This document shows positions 1 to 8,310 of a DNA stretch of 36,884 nucleotides, one piece after another (position 1 is the first letter of the stretch; every line of letters starts with the position of its first letter). The position numbers and the translations under genes were made by a program. The notes under the pieces were generated by a model. That model did not search any database and was not told where the DNA came from. It saw only the letters and a list, made by a program, of their open reading frames with translations. Source of the DNA: Clostridiales bacterium (lineage in GTDB: Bacteria > Bacillota > Clostridia > Christensenellales > Borkfalkiaceae); NCBI GenBank assembly GCA_003523255.1, contig DPGH01000006.1:1477-38360 (forward strand). The letters are read 5' to 3'.

Positions 1-555
1 GGCTGGTGCGCACCCCAACAGGGCGCGTGCAAACTTACGTTAAACGTTAAAAACGGCGTTATAGAAGAAGCGCTTGTTGAAACGATAGGTTGCTCGGGCA
101 TGACCCATTCCGCGGCTATGGCGGCTGAAATTTTGACCGGTAAAACCATTCTCGAAGCGCTTAACACCGACCTCGTTTGCGACGCTATCAACACCGCTAT
201 GAGAGAACTGTTTTTACAGATAGTTTACGGCAGAACGCAGTCCGCTTTCTCCGAAGACGGTCTTACCGTCGGCGCGGGACTCGAAGATCTCGGTAAAGGT
301 CTTCGTTCGCAGGTCGGCACTATGTATTCGACCAAACTCAAAGGACCGAGATATCTCGAAATGGCAGAGGGCTACGTTACCAAAATTGCTCTCGATACCG
401 ACGACCAGATTATAGGTTACTCTTTCGTAAACTTCGGCAAAATGGCTGATTTTATGAAGAAGGGCATGTCTGCAAACGACGCGTACGAAAAAGCTTCCGG
501 TAAATACGGCAGATTTGACGGCGCGGCTAAATATATCGACCCAAGAAAGGAATAG
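1..555 (+). CDS. Iron-sulfur cluster assembly scaffold-like protein (NifU_N-like), 5' end outside the window
   Basis: The reading frame is open from base 1, so the gene starts upstream; 184 residues are visible. The visible N-terminus has Cys residues in a W-C-A-P context and a G-C-S-G-M-T-H segment with an alanine-rich stretch, as in the NifU N-terminal/IscU-like scaffold fold. The remainder (residues about 60-150 of the visible part) matches the form found next to GGGtGRT proteins in Clostridia. It ends 10 bases before the GGGtGRT gene, whose ribosome binding site overlaps this stop codon region, so the two are translationally close and surely one operon. Family assignment is from memory of this conserved pair. 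The precise role, holding or delivering Fe-S clusters to the partner, is inference. Confidence 0.8.
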   Translation, partial: GWCAPQQGACKLTLNVKNGVIEEALVETIGCSGMTHSAAMAAEILTGKTILEALNTDLVCDAINTAMRELFLQIVYGRTQSAFSEDGLTVGAGLEDLGKGLRSQVGTMYSTKLKGPRYLEMAEGYVTKIALDTDDQIIGYSFVNFGKMADFMKKGMSANDAYEKASGKYGRFDGAAKYIDPRKE

Positions 556-565
556 GAGAAAGGCA

Positions 566-1570
566 ATGAGCGTTACATTTGAAGGATATGAGAGAAGAAT
601 AGACAAAATCAACAAATGCCTTGCCGAATACGGTATAAAGGACCTTGAAGACGCTAAAAGAATTTGCGACGAAAAGGGTATAAACGTTGAGGGAATAGTC
701 AAAGGCGTTCAGCCTATCGCTTTCGATAACGCGGTATGGGCATACACCGTTGGCGCGGCAATCGCTGTAAAAAAAGATTGTAAAAAAGCGGCGGACGCCG
801 CCGAAGCAATCGGTATCGGATTACAGAGTTTCTGCATACCCGGCTCGGTTGCGGAGAACAGAAAGGTCGGTTTAGGGCACGGCAACCTTGCCGCAATGCT
901 TTTAAGAGAAGAAACCGAATGCTTCGCGTTTCTCGCCGGACACGAATCTTTCGCTGCGGCGGAAGGTGCTATCGGTATAGCGAAAACCGCTAACAAGGTC
1001 AGAAAAAAACCTTTAAGAGTTATTCTTAACGGTTTAGGTAAAGACGCGGCTTTCATTATTTCGAGAATAAACGGCTTTACTTACGTTCAGACCAAATTCG
1101 ACTATTATACCGAAGAACTTGCTATCGTTAAAGAAACTGCGTATTCCGACGGCGACAGAGCGAAAGTTCGTTGCTACGGCGCGGACGACGTAAACGAAGG
1201 CGTTGCTATAATGAAGCACGAAAAGGTAGATGTTTCCATAACCGGCAACTCCACTAACCCCACGCGCTTTCAGCACCCCGTTGCAGGCACTTATAAAAAA
1301 TGGTGCGTCGAAAACGGCAAAAAGTATTTCTCGGTTGCTTCCGGCGGCGGTACGGGCAGAACTCTCCACCCCGACAATATGGCGGCGGGTCCCGCGTCTT
1401 ACGGCATGACGGATACGATGGGCAGAATGCACTCCGACGCGCAGTTCGCAGGCAGTTCTTCCGTTCCCGCTCACGTTGAAATGATGGGCTTAATCGGTAT
1501 GGGCAACAACCCGATGGTAGGCGCTTCCGTTGCGCTCGCCGTTTCGGTCGAAGAAGCGTTGACCAAATAG
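566..1570 (+). CDS. GGGtGRT protein
   Basis: This is a 334-residue protein carrying the family-naming motif GGGTGRTLHPDN near residues 268-279. The start is ATG 566, preceded by AGGAGAAAGGCA (a good Shine-Dalgarno about 6 bases away). The open frame extends upstream to 515, but that extension overlaps the previous gene and has no ribosome site. The family is conserved in Clostridia and other anaerobes, is about this length, and nearly always follows an Fe-S scaffold-like gene, as here. Its biochemical function is not established as far as I know. Other visible features are a glycine/alanine-rich C-terminus and a central segment with a VKCYG-like alpha/beta pattern. No signal peptide or membrane segment is seen, so it is cytoplasmic. 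A strong terminator follows 24 bases after the stop. Confidence 0.88.
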   Translation: MSVTFEGYERRIDKINKCLAEYGIKDLEDAKRICDEKGINVEGIVKGVQPIAFDNAVWAYTVGAAIAVKKDCKKAADAAEAIGIGLQSFCIPGSVAENRKVGLGHGNLAAMLLREETECFAFLAGHESFAAAEGAIGIAKTANKVRKKPLRVILNGLGKDAAFIISRINGFTYVQTKFDYYTEELAIVKETAYSDGDRAKVRCYGADDVNEGVAIMKHEKVDVSITGNSTNPTRFQHPVAGTYKKWCVENGKKYFSVASGGGTGRTLHPDNMAAGPASYGMTDTMGRMHSDAQFAGSSSVPAHVEMMGLIGMGNNPMVGASVALAVSVEEALTK

Positions 1571-1593
1571 TTTAGGTTAATAAATTCACGATA

Positions 1594-1629
1594 AAAACGC
1601 CTTGCAATCTTAAGATTGCAAGGCGTTTT
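1594..1629. terminator. Bidirectional intrinsic terminator
   Basis: This is a perfect 36-base palindrome: the left arm AAAACGCCTTGCAATCTT (1594-1611) is the exact reverse complement of 1612-1629. The A-run and T-run flanks serve as the U-tract on either strand. It lies between the plus-strand GGGtGRT gene and the convergent minus-strand ABC permease, so it should end both transcripts. Confidence 0.9.
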
Positions 1630-1664
1630 AAATATTCTAAAAAGTACCATAGCGGTAAAACCGT

Positions 1665-2576
1665 TTATTTTTTATTAGTCTTTTTAATGTGCAAAACGTT
1701 GAGCAAAACGTATAAACCGGTAAATAAAATTATCGAACCGATAAGCACGAGGTACGCCGCAAGGGTAGATATGTCGTTCCCGAAGAATTGCAGTCTGCAA
1801 TCAATCGAGGACTTAATACCGTCAACGACTTCTGCGGGAAAGCCTGAGTTCGACATTGCGTTGAAAACGCCGTTTAGCGAGTGGTTGCGTATAAGCGAAG
1901 TGCCGTACGTTCCGGGTAAAAACGAAAATACGTTTTTAAGAAAAGCCGAATCTATCTGATTGATGGGGAAGTATGCGCCGCAAATAAAGCCGTAACCCGC
2001 GCTTACTATAGTACCCACTGCCGAAGCCTGCCCGTTAGAGGATAGCGGAAAGTTTATTACAGACGATAAAGCCGTTCCGAAAAGGGTAAGCAAAATCACG
2101 TCCAAAGCGGTTAAAATAACGTCCGCAAAAGACATATACCATCCGCAAGAAGCAACGTATATAAGACATACGGCAAACGCGCCGAGCGTTATTATAAGCG
2201 TTACGAGCGCAGAAGAAACAAAGTATCCCACGGCGATAAACGAGCGTTTAACGGGCGTTACCAAAAGGTCTTTTCTTGCGCCGTTAACCTTATCCTGTAC
2301 CATTAAAAGGTTAGAACAAAACGCTACCGTTACCGAACTTACCGCAAGCAGAGAGGAAACGAGTTGCCCTGCGATGGTTGCGTTTATTATAGTGGAGTCT
2401 ATCGTTACGCCCGCCGCCGCGACGGACGATTCGAAAGAACTTCTGTATATTCCCGCAAGAAAAGTCGCGTAAAGCACAAGAAGTATAAACGGGGTAATAA
2501 GCGAAGTAAAAAACATCCCCTTGTCTTTGAAAAAAAGTTTGCAATTTCTTTTAATAAGCGCGGACAGTTCAGTCAT
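1665..2576 (-). CDS. ABC-2 type transporter permease
   Basis: This is a 303-residue integral membrane protein of the ABC-2/DrrB type. It has a cytoplasmic N-terminus (about residues 1-20), a first membrane segment at about 22-45, an extracytoplasmic loop, then a cluster of hydrophobic segments at about 75-95, 113-140, 150-175, 183-205 and 275-297. The cytoplasmic loop around residues 92-110 (KVNGARKDLLVTPV) resembles the coupling region of drug/lipid exporters of this class. The start codon overlaps the end of the ATPase gene by 8 bases, implying translational coupling. The pair forms an exporter with unknown substrate. The gene ends about 36 bases from the shared bidirectional terminator. 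Confidence 0.9.
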   Translation of the reverse strand: MTELSALIKRNCKLFFKDKGMFFTSLITPFILLVLYATFLAGIYRSSFESSVAAAGVTIDSTIINATIAGQLVSSLLAVSSVTVAFCSNLLMVQDKVNGARKDLLVTPVKRSFIAVGYFVSSALVTLIITLGAFAVCLIYVASCGWYMSFADVILTALDVILLTLFGTALSSVINFPLSSNGQASAVGTIVSAGYGFICGAYFPINQIDSAFLKNVFSFLPGTYGTSLIRNHSLNGVFNAMSNSGFPAEVVDGIKSSIDCRLQFFGNDISTLAAYLVLIGSIILFTGLYVLLNVLHIKKTNKK

Positions 2577-3486
2577 TGTCTTCGCCTCCCGATAGTTTTT
2601 TGCCGGTCGCCGCTAAAAATACGTCGTCCATTTTGCCTTTCGTTATTTCGTAATCTTTAAAAAGCGAGGGGCTTTTAACAATAAGTTCGGTTGCGTGCGC
2701 GGTATCTTTAACTTCCATTTTAACCGCGTCGCCATAACGCTTTGCAGGTAAGGGGAGCGATTCTATTTCTTTTTCCGTAAGTCCGTAAAACGTTATAAAG
2801 TCGCCCGTATATGCGTTTTTAAGGTCGTGCGGCGTTCCTTCCGCGGAGATTTTGCCCGCGTCGAGAATAACAACGTAATCGGCGTTTTCGGCTTCTTCCA
2901 TATAGTGCGTGGTTAAAAACACCGTCATTTCGCGTTCTTTTCTGAGCTTTTCGGTCGCGCTCCATAAAAGTTTGCGCGTTTGCGGGTCAAGTCCCGTCGT
3001 CGGTTCGTCGAGTATAAGTATGTCCGGGTCGTGCACGAGCGCTCGCGCAATATCTACTCGCCTCCTTTGTCCGCCGGAAAGTTTACCTACCGTTCTCGTA
3101 AGAATGTCTTTAAAATCTAAAAGTTCGGAAAGTTCTTCGAGCTTTTTATCGAAGCGTTCGCCGCTGATTCCGTAAAGCGCGGCGCGGTATTTTAAGTTTT
3201 CTTTAACAGTGAGGGCTTGGTCTAAAACGGAGTTCTGAAATGTTACGCCGAGTTTTTTGCTGACAAACGTAAGCGAGTCGTCAATGTTTTTGCCGCAAAT
3301 CTTAACGTTGCCGCCGTCTCTTTTAAGCATTCCGCACATTATAGAAATCGTCGTGCTTTTGCCCGCGCCGTTTACGCCGAGAAAAGCAAACAATTCGCCT
3401 CTCTTAACCGAAAAACTCAAATCGTTTACCGCTTTAACTTCGCCGAACGATTTGTACAGGTTTTCAATCTCAATTACTTTCTCCAT
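2569..3486 (-). CDS. ABC transporter ATP-binding protein (DrrA-like)
   Basis: This is a 305-residue ATPase. It has Walker A GVNGAGKST (about residues 37-45), the signature LSGGQRRRVDIARAL (about 137-151), Walker B ILILDEPTTGLDP (about 155-167) and a switch histidine in LTTHYMEEAE. A C-terminal extension of about 80 residues is typical of the CcmA/DrrA exporter subfamily. The start ATG lies behind AAGGAT. The gene begins 20 bases after the stop of the transglutaminase-like lipoprotein and overlaps the permease gene, so the three form one minus-strand operon. The substrate is not predictable. The lipoprotein neighbour suggests an envelope-related job, which is inference. Confidence 0.93.
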   Translation of the reverse strand: MEKVIEIENLYKSFGEVKAVNDLSFSVKRGELFAFLGVNGAGKSTTISIMCGMLKRDGGNVKICGKNIDDSLTFVSKKLGVTFQNSVLDQALTVKENLKYRAALYGISGERFDKKLEELSELLDFKDILTRTVGKLSGGQRRRVDIARALVHDPDILILDEPTTGLDPQTRKLLWSATEKLRKEREMTVFLTTHYMEEAENADYVVILDAGKISAEGTPHDLKNAYTGDFITFYGLTEKEIESLPLPAKRYGDAVKMEVKDTAHATELIVKSPSLFKDYEITKGKMDDVFLAATGKKLSGGEDND

Positions 3487-3506
3487 ATAGATCCTTGAAA
3501 AATATT

Positions 3507-5198
3507 TTAGTTGTTTTTATATATCAGCGTGCAATAGTTGCCGCTTTTTACCAGCGAAATACCCGTTCCCGCAAAATATTCGTCCGCTTTGGCGGAGTCT
3601 TTAAAGTAAACCTGACAAGTTACCGTACCGCTGCCGCTATAAGTTTTTACGTAATTTATAATAGCCTCTGCGTCTAACTTATTGTCTATAACGAAATTTC
3701 TGCGTAAAATGCTTGCAGAGGAGAAGTAGTCGTTTTCTTGCGCAACGTATTTTTTATCGCAAACTATATCGTTATGCTCCGCGGGTTTGTAGTTTACTTT
3801 CATCGCGGCGTCGTCGGTTAAAAAGAAGGCAAGCGATAAAAATTCCGCCGTTTGCTTTGTCGTTCCGTCGGCTTGCCTTTCGTTTAACAAAACGTTGTCG
3901 CTCGTCGCGTCGGTAACGTACCATTGAGAGGTCGCGCCCGTGGTAATTCTCACTTTATTCCAGGCGTGCCCGGCGGCGCCGGGAGTTTTGTTTTCACCCG
4001 TTACGCGTACGCAGGGTATGCCTTCTACGCCTAAAAGCGCGGCGTACGCTTTAGAAATTCCGTCGCAAACCGCGATTTTGTCGTTAAACACGCCTTCGAG
4101 ATAAAAACCGTTATATTTTTTAACTTCTTCGGCGGTTTTGTCGCTCGATTCGGTAAGCAAAACGTTGTCGTACGTAACGTTCATAACGAGATAGTCGTGA
4201 ATGGCGCGCACTTTTTGAATTTCCGTCATTTCATCGGAGAGTATTTGTCTTAAAACGGCTTTTATTTTAGCGTAGACTTCTTCCGCAGGGCTGCCTTTCG
4301 CGGGCACGGGTTTAACGCCGCGCTCTAAACAATAATATAACTGGTCGCTCGTCGTTACGGGGTATTCGTATTCGGCTTCATTTATTTTAAAGTCGTCGTA
4401 ATCGTCGTCTCGCGTAGGGGTGCCGAGTTTATATTCGTTCAGAGAGGCGTATTGAGTTTGTCTTTCTCCGTCTGCGGTAACTTCGGTTTTAACGCTCGGT
4501 AAATCGTAATATTCTATCTCGAAAACAATTTTGTTACCGCTTTGTCTGTACTTTGCGGCTTTTGCAAAGTTCGCGTCGGACGCGGCGAGCATTTGCGAAA
4601 AATCGTCCTTATCGAATTCGAATCCGCCGTATAAATAGCACTCCGCCGTGGTTATTCTGTTAAATTCCGCCGCTCTGAAAAAAAGAACAAGGTCGTCTGA
4701 ATTCGTTATAATAGCGTCGTTTTTAAACTCGTAAGTTAAAACGCTTTTGTCAACGTAGTAGAGTTTGGGTAAAAACTCTTCGTCTTTCACGCCGCAAACC
4801 TTGCAAACGCGGTATCTTAAGCCCGTTTCGGTTTCGGTCGCGGCTTTTTCGGTAGTCCATTCGCCAAACTCGTGCGCTTTTATAATCGGGTTTGAAAGTT
4901 CGGCGCCGCAATCCTTGCATATACGTACCATTTTGCCGGATTTACTGCAAGTAGGCGTTTCCGTTTCGATCCATTCGCCGTAGTCATGACCTTTCGGGTC
5001 TATTTTTCTTTCAATGGCATAGCCGCATTTTTTGCATTCGTGCAGTTCGTAACCCTCTTCCGTACAGGTGGGTTGCGTTATAACGGTGTCGATATATTCG
5101 TGCGTGCAAAACGCCTCTTTAAGGCTGCAGGCGGATACTCCGCAAACGATTAAGACACACAGTAAAAGCGAAATTATTTTTGCGGTAAATTTTTTCAT
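3507..5198 (-). CDS. Lipoprotein with CxxC repeats and a transglutaminase-like domain
   Basis: The product is 563 residues. The chosen start is the ATG at 5198, with GAGGAG six bases upstream; the frame is open to 5228 but without such a site. A signal peptide with lipobox V-S-A-C24 predicts a membrane-anchored lipoprotein. Residues 31-145 hold three similar repeats, each with a CxxC pair (C55/C58, C94/C97, C132/C135) and G-H/E-x-G-x-W patterns, resembling small metal-binding or disulfide modules common in Firmicute surface proteins. Residues about 325-435 are a transglutaminase-like domain with a complete Cys-His-Asp triad: C378 (AVCDGISKAYAALL), H411 (GHAWNKV) and D430 (WYVTDATSD). Such domains act as peptidases or cross-linking enzymes outside the cell; the reaction here is unknown. 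It is first in an operon with an ABC exporter. Confidence 0.85.
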   Translation of the reverse strand: MKKFTAKIISLLLCVLIVCGVSACSLKEAFCTHEYIDTVITQPTCTEEGYELHECKKCGYAIERKIDPKGHDYGEWIETETPTCSKSGKMVRICKDCGAELSNPIIKAHEFGEWTTEKAATETETGLRYRVCKVCGVKDEEFLPKLYYVDKSVLTYEFKNDAIITNSDDLVLFFRAAEFNRITTAECYLYGGFEFDKDDFSQMLAASDANFAKAAKYRQSGNKIVFEIEYYDLPSVKTEVTADGERQTQYASLNEYKLGTPTRDDDYDDFKINEAEYEYPVTTSDQLYYCLERGVKPVPAKGSPAEEVYAKIKAVLRQILSDEMTEIQKVRAIHDYLVMNVTYDNVLLTESSDKTAEEVKKYNGFYLEGVFNDKIAVCDGISKAYAALLGVEGIPCVRVTGENKTPGAAGHAWNKVRITTGATSQWYVTDATSDNVLLNERQADGTTKQTAEFLSLAFFLTDDAAMKVNYKPAEHNDIVCDKKYVAQENDYFSSASILRRNFVIDNKLDAEAIINYVKTYSGSGTVTCQVYFKDSAKADEYFAGTGISLVKSGNYCTLIYKNN

Positions 5199-5226
5199 GG
5201 CGTGCTCCTCGATAGATTCGATAAAC

Positions 5227-5255
5227 ATTATAATATAAAGATATGTCTAATGCAA
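5227..5255 (-). promoter_or_regulatory. Sigma-A-type promoter for the lipoprotein/ABC operon
   Basis: Read on the minus strand, TTGCAT (complement of 5250-5255) and TATAAT (complement of 5227-5232) are separated by exactly 17 bases. The -10 element lies about 28 bases before the lipoprotein start codon. The other strand of the same 280-base intergenic region carries the rex promoter. Confidence 0.75.
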
Positions 5256-5325
5256 CGCATATTAAGCGTTACTTAAAAAAATTTATAAAAAAACAAAAAT
5301 TTTGTCGAATACGCCGTTCAAACGC

Positions 5326-5354
5326 TTGCTATTAAAGAAACAAAAAAGTATAAT
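5326..5354 (+). promoter_or_regulatory. Promoter of the rex-fumC-hdr-flx-frd operon with a weak Rex-like operator
   Basis: TTGCTA (5326-5331) and TATAAT (5349-5354) are spaced by 17 bases. The 18-mer TTGCTATTAAAGAAACAA at 5326-5343 lies across the -35 element and spacer. It agrees with the generalised Rex box (TTGTnAA, four bases, TTnACAA) at 8 of 12 fixed positions, so autoregulation is plausible but not proven. About 115 bases of leader follow up to the GTG start at 5480. The leader contains short hairpins (for example GATAA/TTATC at about 5376-5390) and nothing I can identify as a known riboswitch. Confidence 0.7.
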
Positions 5355-5479
5355 AAAATCTAATCGATAAGAGTATTATCAATAAGGGGCTTACCGAAAG
5401 CGAAAAACTTGCTTGATAAAAAGCGAAATGCGTTTTTTCCGGCAGGGCAAACGGTCTTGCCGCCCTTTCGGGAGAAAAT

Positions 5480-6097
5480 GTGAATTACGACCAAATAAAA
5501 AAACCGACGCTCGGCAGGCTTCCGCTATATTACGAATACGTAAACTCTCTTCCTGAGGGCGTTAAACACGTTTCGTCGGCGGAGATGGCAAAAGCGCTCG
5601 GACTGGGAGAGGTTCAGGTAAGAAAAGACCTCGGTTCCATAAGCAAAAAGGGCAAACCGAAAATCGGTTTTAACAGAGCGGATCTCGTAAGGAGTTTTGA
5701 AAAAATTCTGAAACCCGACGGGTCAAATTGCGTCGTTATCGGCGCAGGTAAACTCGGTAAAGCGTTTTTGGGGTACGACGGGTTTAAAAAGTTCGGGCTG
5801 GATATTTCCGCCGCGTTCGACGTTGACCCGTTAAAATGCGGCTCGGGCGAAGGGAAACCCGTCTATAATCTTACCGAACTCGGCGAGTATTGTAAAACGC
5901 ACGCCGTAAAAATAGGCGTCATAACCGTTCCTGCGTTTGCCGCGCAAAATGCGTGCGACACGCTCGTTTCCGCAGGGGTTAAAACGATATGGTGTTTTGC
6001 TCCCGTCAAGTTGCGAGTAGACGATGACGTAACCGTTTTGCAAGAGGATATGGCTTTATCTCTTGCCTTTCTTAATCTAAAAATAAAAAAAGACTGA
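5480..6097 (+). CDS. rex: Redox-sensing transcriptional repressor Rex
   Basis: This is a 205-residue protein, the usual Rex length. The N-terminal winged helix (residues about 1-75) ends in the recognition region VQVRKDLGSISKKGKPKIGF, with the invariant R-K-D-L. The C-terminal Rossmann domain begins NCVVIGAGKLGKAF (glycine-rich NADH-binding loop, about 83-96) and ends in the swapped C-terminal helix. Rex represses anaerobic redox genes when NADH/NAD+ is low and releases DNA on binding NADH. The start is GTG 5480 with GGGAGA upstream; the nearby ATG at 5478 is followed directly by a stop. It heads the fumarase/Hdr/Flx/Frd operon, so the regulator probably controls its own cluster. Compared with some Rex proteins the signature is PVYNLTELGEYCKTHAVKIG rather than the commonest variant. 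Confidence 0.95.
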   Translation: MNYDQIKKPTLGRLPLYYEYVNSLPEGVKHVSSAEMAKALGLGEVQVRKDLGSISKKGKPKIGFNRADLVRSFEKILKPDGSNCVVIGAGKLGKAFLGYDGFKKFGLDISAAFDVDPLKCGSGEGKPVYNLTELGEYCKTHAVKIGVITVPAFAAQNACDTLVSAGVKTIWCFAPVKLRVDDDVTVLQEDMALSLAFLNLKIKKD

Positions 6098-6117
6098 TAA
6101 TGTTTTCGGAGGCGAAT

Positions 6118-7500
6118 ATGGAATATCGTATTGAAAAAGACACAATGGGCGAAATGAAAGTGCCCGCAGACAAGTACTGGGGTGCGCAGACCGAAAGGAG
6201 CCTTGAAAATTTCCGTATCGGAACCGAAGTAATGCCGCGCGAAATCACGCACGCTTTCGGTATTCTGAAAAAAGCCTCGGCTATGGCAAATCGTAATCTC
6301 GGCAGAATATCCGAGGAGAAATGCGACCTTATGTGCGCCGCGTGCGACGAAATAATATCGGGTAAATTGAACGAACATTTTCCGCTCGTGGTATGGCAAA
6401 CGGGCAGCGGCACGCAGTCTAACATGAACGCCAACGAGGTTATCGCTAATCGCGGCAACGAAATGGCGGGTAAAAAAGTTTTGCACCCCAACGACGACGT
6501 AAACAAAAGCCAGAGCAGTAACGACACGTTTCCCACGGCAATGCACGTTGCGGCGGTTCTCGCGATAGAAAACGATTTATTCCCCGCGATGGATAGACTG
6601 ATTGAAACTTTCAAACGGCTCGAAATTGAAAACATGGGTATCGTAAAAAGCGGCAGAACGCATTTGCAGGATGCCGTGCCCATAGCCTTTTCGCAAGAGA
6701 TAAGCGGATGGAGAAAAATGGTGGAGAGGACGCGTTCTCAACTCATTTTAACTCTTGCGGGCATAAAAGAACTTGCGCTCGGCGGTACCGCCGTCGGCAC
6801 CGGACTTAACGCCGCAAAAGGCTTCGACGTAGAAGTCGCAAAAAAGATAAGCGAACTTACAGGTAAAAACTTCGTTACGGCTAAAAACAAATATCACGCG
6901 CTTTCGTCGAAAGACGCGCTCGTATTCGCGCACGGCGCGCTTAAGGCGCTCGCTGCGGATATGATGAAAATCGCCAACGATATACGCTGGCTCGCTTCGG
7001 GTCCGCGCGACGGACTTGGGGAGATTTTTATTCCCGAAAACGAGCCGGGCTCCTCGATAATGCCGGGTAAAGTGAACCCCACTCAATGCGAATCGATGAC
7101 CATGATAGCCGTGCAGGTAATGGGTAACGACGCTACCGTCGGCATAGCGGCTTCGCAGGGGAATTTTGAACTTAACGTGTTTATGCCGGTTATAGCGTAC
7201 AACTTTTTACAGTCGGTAAAATTGCTTGCGGACGGCATAACTTCGATAGAGAAAAACTGCATACGCGGCATTAAAGCAAATAAAGAAAAAATGGCTTATA
7301 ACCTGCATAATTCGCTTATGCTCGTTACCGCGCTTAATCCGTATATAGGCTACGAAAACGCGGCTAAAACCGCAAAACTCGCTTATAAAGAAAATATTTC
7401 GCTTAAAGAGGCGTGCGTAAAACTCGGCTTTTTGACCGCTGAACGTTTCGACGAGGTTTTTCACCCGGAAGAAATGGCATACCCTTACGAAGAAGACTGA
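6118..7500 (+). CDS. fumC: Fumarate hydratase class II
   Basis: This 460-residue enzyme interconverts malate and fumarate in the cytoplasm and needs no Fe-S cluster. The lyase-superfamily signature GSSIMPGKVNP lies at about residues 311-321. Other fumarase-typical segments are TGSGTQSNMNANEVIANR, KSQSSNDTFPTAMH and the catalytic GRTHLQDAVP. These favour fumarase over aspartase. The chosen start is ATG 6118, with GGAGG six bases upstream; the ATG at 6100 is in frame but has no ribosome site and lies directly against the rex stop. Its place between rex and the Hdr/Flx/Frd genes indicates that fumarate made here feeds the downstream fumarate reductase, i.e. the reductive branch from malate to succinate. 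Confidence 0.95.
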   Translation: MEYRIEKDTMGEMKVPADKYWGAQTERSLENFRIGTEVMPREITHAFGILKKASAMANRNLGRISEEKCDLMCAACDEIISGKLNEHFPLVVWQTGSGTQSNMNANEVIANRGNEMAGKKVLHPNDDVNKSQSSNDTFPTAMHVAAVLAIENDLFPAMDRLIETFKRLEIENMGIVKSGRTHLQDAVPIAFSQEISGWRKMVERTRSQLILTLAGIKELALGGTAVGTGLNAAKGFDVEVAKKISELTGKNFVTAKNKYHALSSKDALVFAHGALKALAADMMKIANDIRWLASGPRDGLGEIFIPENEPGSSIMPGKVNPTQCESMTMIAVQVMGNDATVGIAASQGNFELNVFMPVIAYNFLQSVKLLADGITSIEKNCIRGIKANKEKMAYNLHNSLMLVTALNPYIGYENAAKTAKLAYKENISLKEACVKLGFLTAERFDEVFHPEEMAYPYEED

Positions 7501-7527
7501 TTTATAAACCCGACGCGAGGAAACGAA

Positions 7528-8310
7528 ATGAAAATCTGTTATTATCCGGGGTGTACGCTTAAAACAAAAGCCAAAGACCTCGACGCGTACGCGCGGCTTT
7601 CCGCGGCAAAACTCGGCGCGGAAATGGTGGAGATTGAAAACTGGCAATGTTGCGGTGCGGTTTACCCGACCGCTCGGGACGAAATCGCCACCAAACTTTC
7701 GGCTGTGCGCGCGCTTAAATATGCAAAAAATCACGGCGGCAAACTTTTAACGCTTTGTTCCGCGTGTCATAACGTGATAAAACGCGTAAACGCGGACATG
7801 ACGAACGACGAAACGATAAGGTCGCGCGTAAACGCGTATATGAACGACTCCGAGCCGTATTCCGGCGAAGCGGAGGTTTTGCATTATCTCGAATTTTTGA
7901 AAACGGTTATCGGTTTCGACGCGATAAAAAAAGCGGTCGTACGCCCGATAGAAAAAAAGATAGGCGCGTATTACGGCTGTCTTTTATTGAGACCGAGTAA
8001 AGAAATGGCTTTCGATAATCCGGAAAACCCTTCGATTATTGAGGAATTTATTACGGCGATAGGCGGTACGCCCGTAAAATACCCTATGCGCAACGAGTGT
8101 TGCGGCGCGTACGTTTCGGTTAAAAACCCGCTTCTCGCCAAGAAAAAAAGCGCGGCGGTGCTTAAAAACGCGGCGGCTCACGGCGCGGAAGAAATCATAA
8201 CCGCCTGTCCGTTGTGTTTATATAATCTTAAGGAAAACGGCGGCGGGGTTTTACCCGTAACGTATTTTACCGAACTTCTCGCGAAGGCTTTGGGGGTAAT
8301 CGATGGATAA
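7528..8310 (+). CDS. hdrB: Heterodisulfide reductase subunit B-like protein (two CCG domains)
   Basis: This 260-residue protein carries two complete cysteine-rich CCG motifs. The first is C9...C41-C42...C77-x-x-C80; the second is C151...C191-C192...C227-x-x-C230. In methanogen HdrB each motif binds a non-cubane [4Fe-4S] cluster that cleaves the CoM-CoB disulfide; both are intact here, so the catalytic metallocentres should form. Bacteria of this kind lack CoM and CoB, so the disulfide or other acceptor is unknown. The gene follows fumC by 27 bases and overlaps hdrC by 8 bases. The context (hdrC, hdrA, flxDCBA, frdBA) suggests either a protein or low-molecular-weight disulfide or direct electron transfer to FrdB. 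The latter is inference. Confidence 0.92.
   Translation: MKICYYPGCTLKTKAKDLDAYARLSAAKLGAEMVEIENWQCCGAVYPTARDEIATKLSAVRALKYAKNHGGKLLTLCSACHNVIKRVNADMTNDETIRSRVNAYMNDSEPYSGEAEVLHYLEFLKTVIGFDAIKKAVVRPIEKKIGAYYGCLLLRPSKEMAFDNPENPSIIEEFITAIGGTPVKYPMRNECCGAYVSVKNPLLAKKKSAAVLKNAAAHGAEEIITACPLCLYNLKENGGGVLPVTYFTELLAKALGVIDG

Noticed and set aside
5354..5479. Riboswitch in the rex leader
   Set aside because: Only short weak hairpins are visible, with none of the conserved cores I know.
6100..6117. Alternative upstream start ATG for fumC
   Set aside because: There is no Shine-Dalgarno before it, whereas ATG 6118 has GGAGG at proper distance and gives the usual N-terminus.
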